This document shows, one piece after another, positions 62,440-64,000 of a DNA stretch of 64,000 nt. Origin of the DNA: Bacteroidota bacterium (GTDB lineage Bacteria > Bacteroidota > Bacteroidia > AKYH767-A > OLB10); contig JADJOH010000002.1 of assembly GCA_016713925.1 (NCBI GenBank), forward strand, positions 992,001 to 1,056,000. Direction: 5' to 3'. Numbering within the stretch: the first letter of the stretch is position 1; every line of letters starts with the position of its first letter. The position numbers and the translations under genes are program-made. The notes below the pieces were generated by a model. It worked only from the letters and a program-made list of their open reading frames with translations. It ran no database searches and was not told the origin of the DNA.

Positions 62440-64000
62440 TTATTCAACCACCAGTTTTATCTGTTGTTGTTCATTATTCATTTCGATACTAATCATATAA
62501 ACACCAGCTGCGATTCCATTCAAAGGAAGCACTTTGGTATTTAAACCTGCGGCTGATGTTCCATTTTCCACCTGGAGCGTTCTGCCTGTCATATCGGCTA
62601 TGCGTAAGCGATAGTCATTGTTCTCAACAGCTGTAAACTCAATGGTCACACGATCAGTAGCCGGATTTGGATAAGCGTTTATGTTAAACACATCAGATTC
62701 AACACTACCTAAACGTATGCAGTTGTTAACTGTAATTCCGGTCAGCGTACGGGTAAGACTTGTACCACAAGCATTGGATGTTACCACTGACATACTTTGT
62801 CCGCCAGCAGGTGCAAGCCAGTCGATGGTGATGTTCTTGGTACCTTGTCCGGTTGAAACGGAACCATTGGCAGTTACTGCCCATGTATAGAGCGCAGCAC
62901 CGGGAACGGTAGCGACACTATAGGATTCGTTCGTATTGTCGCAAACTGATGTTGCACCGGTAATCACACCTGCACGTGCCGGAGCACCTGTAATGGTGCG
63001 TGAGCGAACAAGACTGGTACCACAGCCATTTACGGCCTGTACGGTTACAGAACCTGATCCGGTGAGAAGAGCGATATCTACCTGAACACCGGTACCCATT
63101 GAGGGCACAGGAATTCTAACGCCTGTACCTGTTACACCCCAGCTATAGCCGGTGGCGTTGGCGACAGGAGTAATGGAGAAGATGTTTCCAACAGTATTGC
63201 AAAGCCCATCTTTGGCGCCTGCTATAGCGGAAGGTGTAGAGGGCAGGTTCTTTACAATTGACTTGCTGCGGGCAAGACTTGTACCGCAAACGTTTGAAGC
63301 GGTAACTGAGATACTGCCGCCAACAAAACCGGCATTCACCTGTACATTCACCACGTTGGTACCTTGTCCGCTTTGAATGGTCATACCGGTCGGAACACTC
63401 CAGGTGTAAGAGGTAGCACGAACCACTGTTGCGATAGAATACATTACTACAGCACCCGGACAAGCTTTGCCAGGACCGGAGATAGATCCGGGGGTAATCG
63501 GCGCAGCAATCAGATAATTGATATTCACGCAGGAGGTCGCGCTGTTCACACATGCATTCGAAGCATATACACATAGCTGACCGGTGATTCCGTTTTGGAT
63601 AGCCGTTGCTGTCCAAGAAACTGTAATTGAAGTAGAACCTTGACCGGAAGCGATAGTAAAGCCGACAGGCACCGACCATACATACATGGTAGCGCCCACA
63701 ACCGCAGCAATACTATACGATGCAGATCCGGCAACGCCCGGTAAACAAGCAGCGGCAGTTCCACCAATTGCACCAACATTCGGTAAGGCGGGAACGTTAT
63801 CGTCCACCAAACCATTACAGTTATCATCAATACCATTACACAACTCAACTGCTGCAGGATTAATCGAAGCATTACCATCGTTGCAATCACCATTGTTGGG
63901 TACAGAACCATTGATCGGATTACAAGAGTAAACTCCGGTTCCGTTAGCATCACCATAACCATCATTGTCAACATCCGCATACCAGATAGCCTGACCGGTG
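62440..64000 (-). CDS. Large T9SS cargo with PKD-like repeats and MopE-type motif (partial, runs off the window)
   Basis: At least 520 codons; the frame is open to the window edge, so the start is outside. The visible part begins with WYADVDNDGYGDANG and CNGIDDNCNGLVDDN (MopE/thrombospondin-like acidic repeats, probably calcium-binding). About five PKD-like repeats of ~80-85 residues follow, each with a YTWSVPTGMTIQSGQGT-like core and a NVCGTSLARSKSI-like end, then a T9SS type A domain (INAYPNPATDRVTIEF, GIAAGVYMISIEM). A long surface adhesin or matrix protein is likely; function unknown. The internal codon at 63843 is a TTG, not the start. Confidence 0.8.
   Translation of the reverse strand, partial: TGQAIWYADVDNDGYGDANGTGVYSCNPINGSVPNNGDCNDGNASINPAAVELCNGIDDNCNGLVDDNVPALPNVGAIGGTAAACLPGVAGSASYSIAAVVGATMYVWSVPVGFTIASGQGSTSITVSWTATAIQNGITGQLCVYASNACVNSATSCVNINYLIAAPITPGSISGPGKACPGAVVMYSIATVVRATSYTWSVPTGMTIQSGQGTNVVNVQVNAGFVGGSISVTASNVCGTSLARSKSIVKNLPSTPSAIAGAKDGLCNTVGNIFSITPVANATGYSWGVTGTGVRIPVPSMGTGVQVDIALLTGSGSVTVQAVNGCGTSLVRSRTITGAPARAGVITGATSVCDNTNESYSVATVPGAALYTWAVTANGSVSTGQGTKNITIDWLAPAGGQSMSVVTSNACGTSLTRTLTGITVNNCIRLGSVESDVFNINAYPNPATDRVTIEFTAVENNDYRLRIADMTGRTLQVENGTSAAGLNTKVLPLNGIAAGVYMISIEMNNEQQQIKLVVE

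Noticed and set aside
1..64000. tRNA or other structured RNA genes
   Set aside because: No cloverleaf with a T-loop and acceptor end was found by eye in the spacers; a covariance search would be needed to exclude them firmly.

Overview
The window reads as a chromosomal segment of a member of the Bacteroidota, probably from the Chitinophagales/Sphingobacteriales side, although that placement is inference. The signs are secreted proteins with type IX secretion (T9SS) C-terminal sorting domains, an outer-membrane receptor with a carboxypeptidase-like N-terminal domain, a PG_1098-type THUMP-like methyltransferase, an ECF sigma factor with a membrane anti-sigma-like partner, a FadL-type porin, and upstream boxes close to the Bacteroidota TAnnTTTG promoter element. 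The DNA is moderately AT-rich. I found no tRNA, rRNA, CRISPR array, transposase or phage gene.

Layout. 1-1181: a small four-helix-bundle protein set among palindromic intergenic repeats. 1182-12961: a cell-surface glycan or protein-glycosylation cluster, with two SAM methyltransferases, a DPM1-like GT2 transferase, four polytopic GT-C-like membrane proteins (one with a C-terminal fascin-like beta-trefoil), a membrane-anchored GH5-like hydrolase and a small lipoprotein. 12961-16656: 3-oxoacid CoA-transferase subunits and penicillin-binding protein 1A. 16657-17472: repeat-rich spacer with a remnant of a ygiD-like dioxygenase. 17473-29881: mixed housekeeping genes (TonB-dependent receptor, M28 peptidase, CysS, threonine dehydrogenase-like SDR, DUF502, THUMP-like methyltransferase, MmcQ/YjbR, PolA), most of them interrupted by single-base indels. 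30338-42996: a secreted-protein array. It starts with a giant T9SS cargo (split by an in-frame TGA) that embeds a clan-A glycosidase-like domain between beta-helix regions. Behind it are three tandem copies of a ~2.1-kb unit (CTD module plus beta-propeller cargo), all joined by 4-bp ATGA overlaps. 43243-50755: FadL porin, type II NADH dehydrogenase (frameshifted), PQQ-like propeller, DinB and hypothetical proteins. 50989-56765: ECF sigma/anti-sigma pair, GIN-domain protein, acyl-CoA carboxylase carboxyltransferase. 56987-64000: secreted lamin-tail protein, zinc-ribbon protein, M36 fungalysin-like protease, and a PKD-like/MopE-like T9SS cargo running off the right edge.

The most unusual part is the T9SS array at 30.3-43.0 kb. 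The last 187 codons of the giant cargo, beginning at an internal Met, recur twice as free-standing, signal-less CTD-only genes of exactly the same length. Each sits between nearly identical beta-propeller cargo genes, and every junction is ATGA. A second notable signal is a dispersed hairpin family (outer arms CTCGTCA/TGACGAG with an inner hairpin) in at least four intergenic places.

Caution: at least ten genes carry 1-nt (occasionally 2-nt) indels, mostly in homopolymers, and two carry in-frame TGA codons. The pattern suggests uncorrected sequencing or assembly errors more than wholesale gene decay. Fragment coordinates are given as read.
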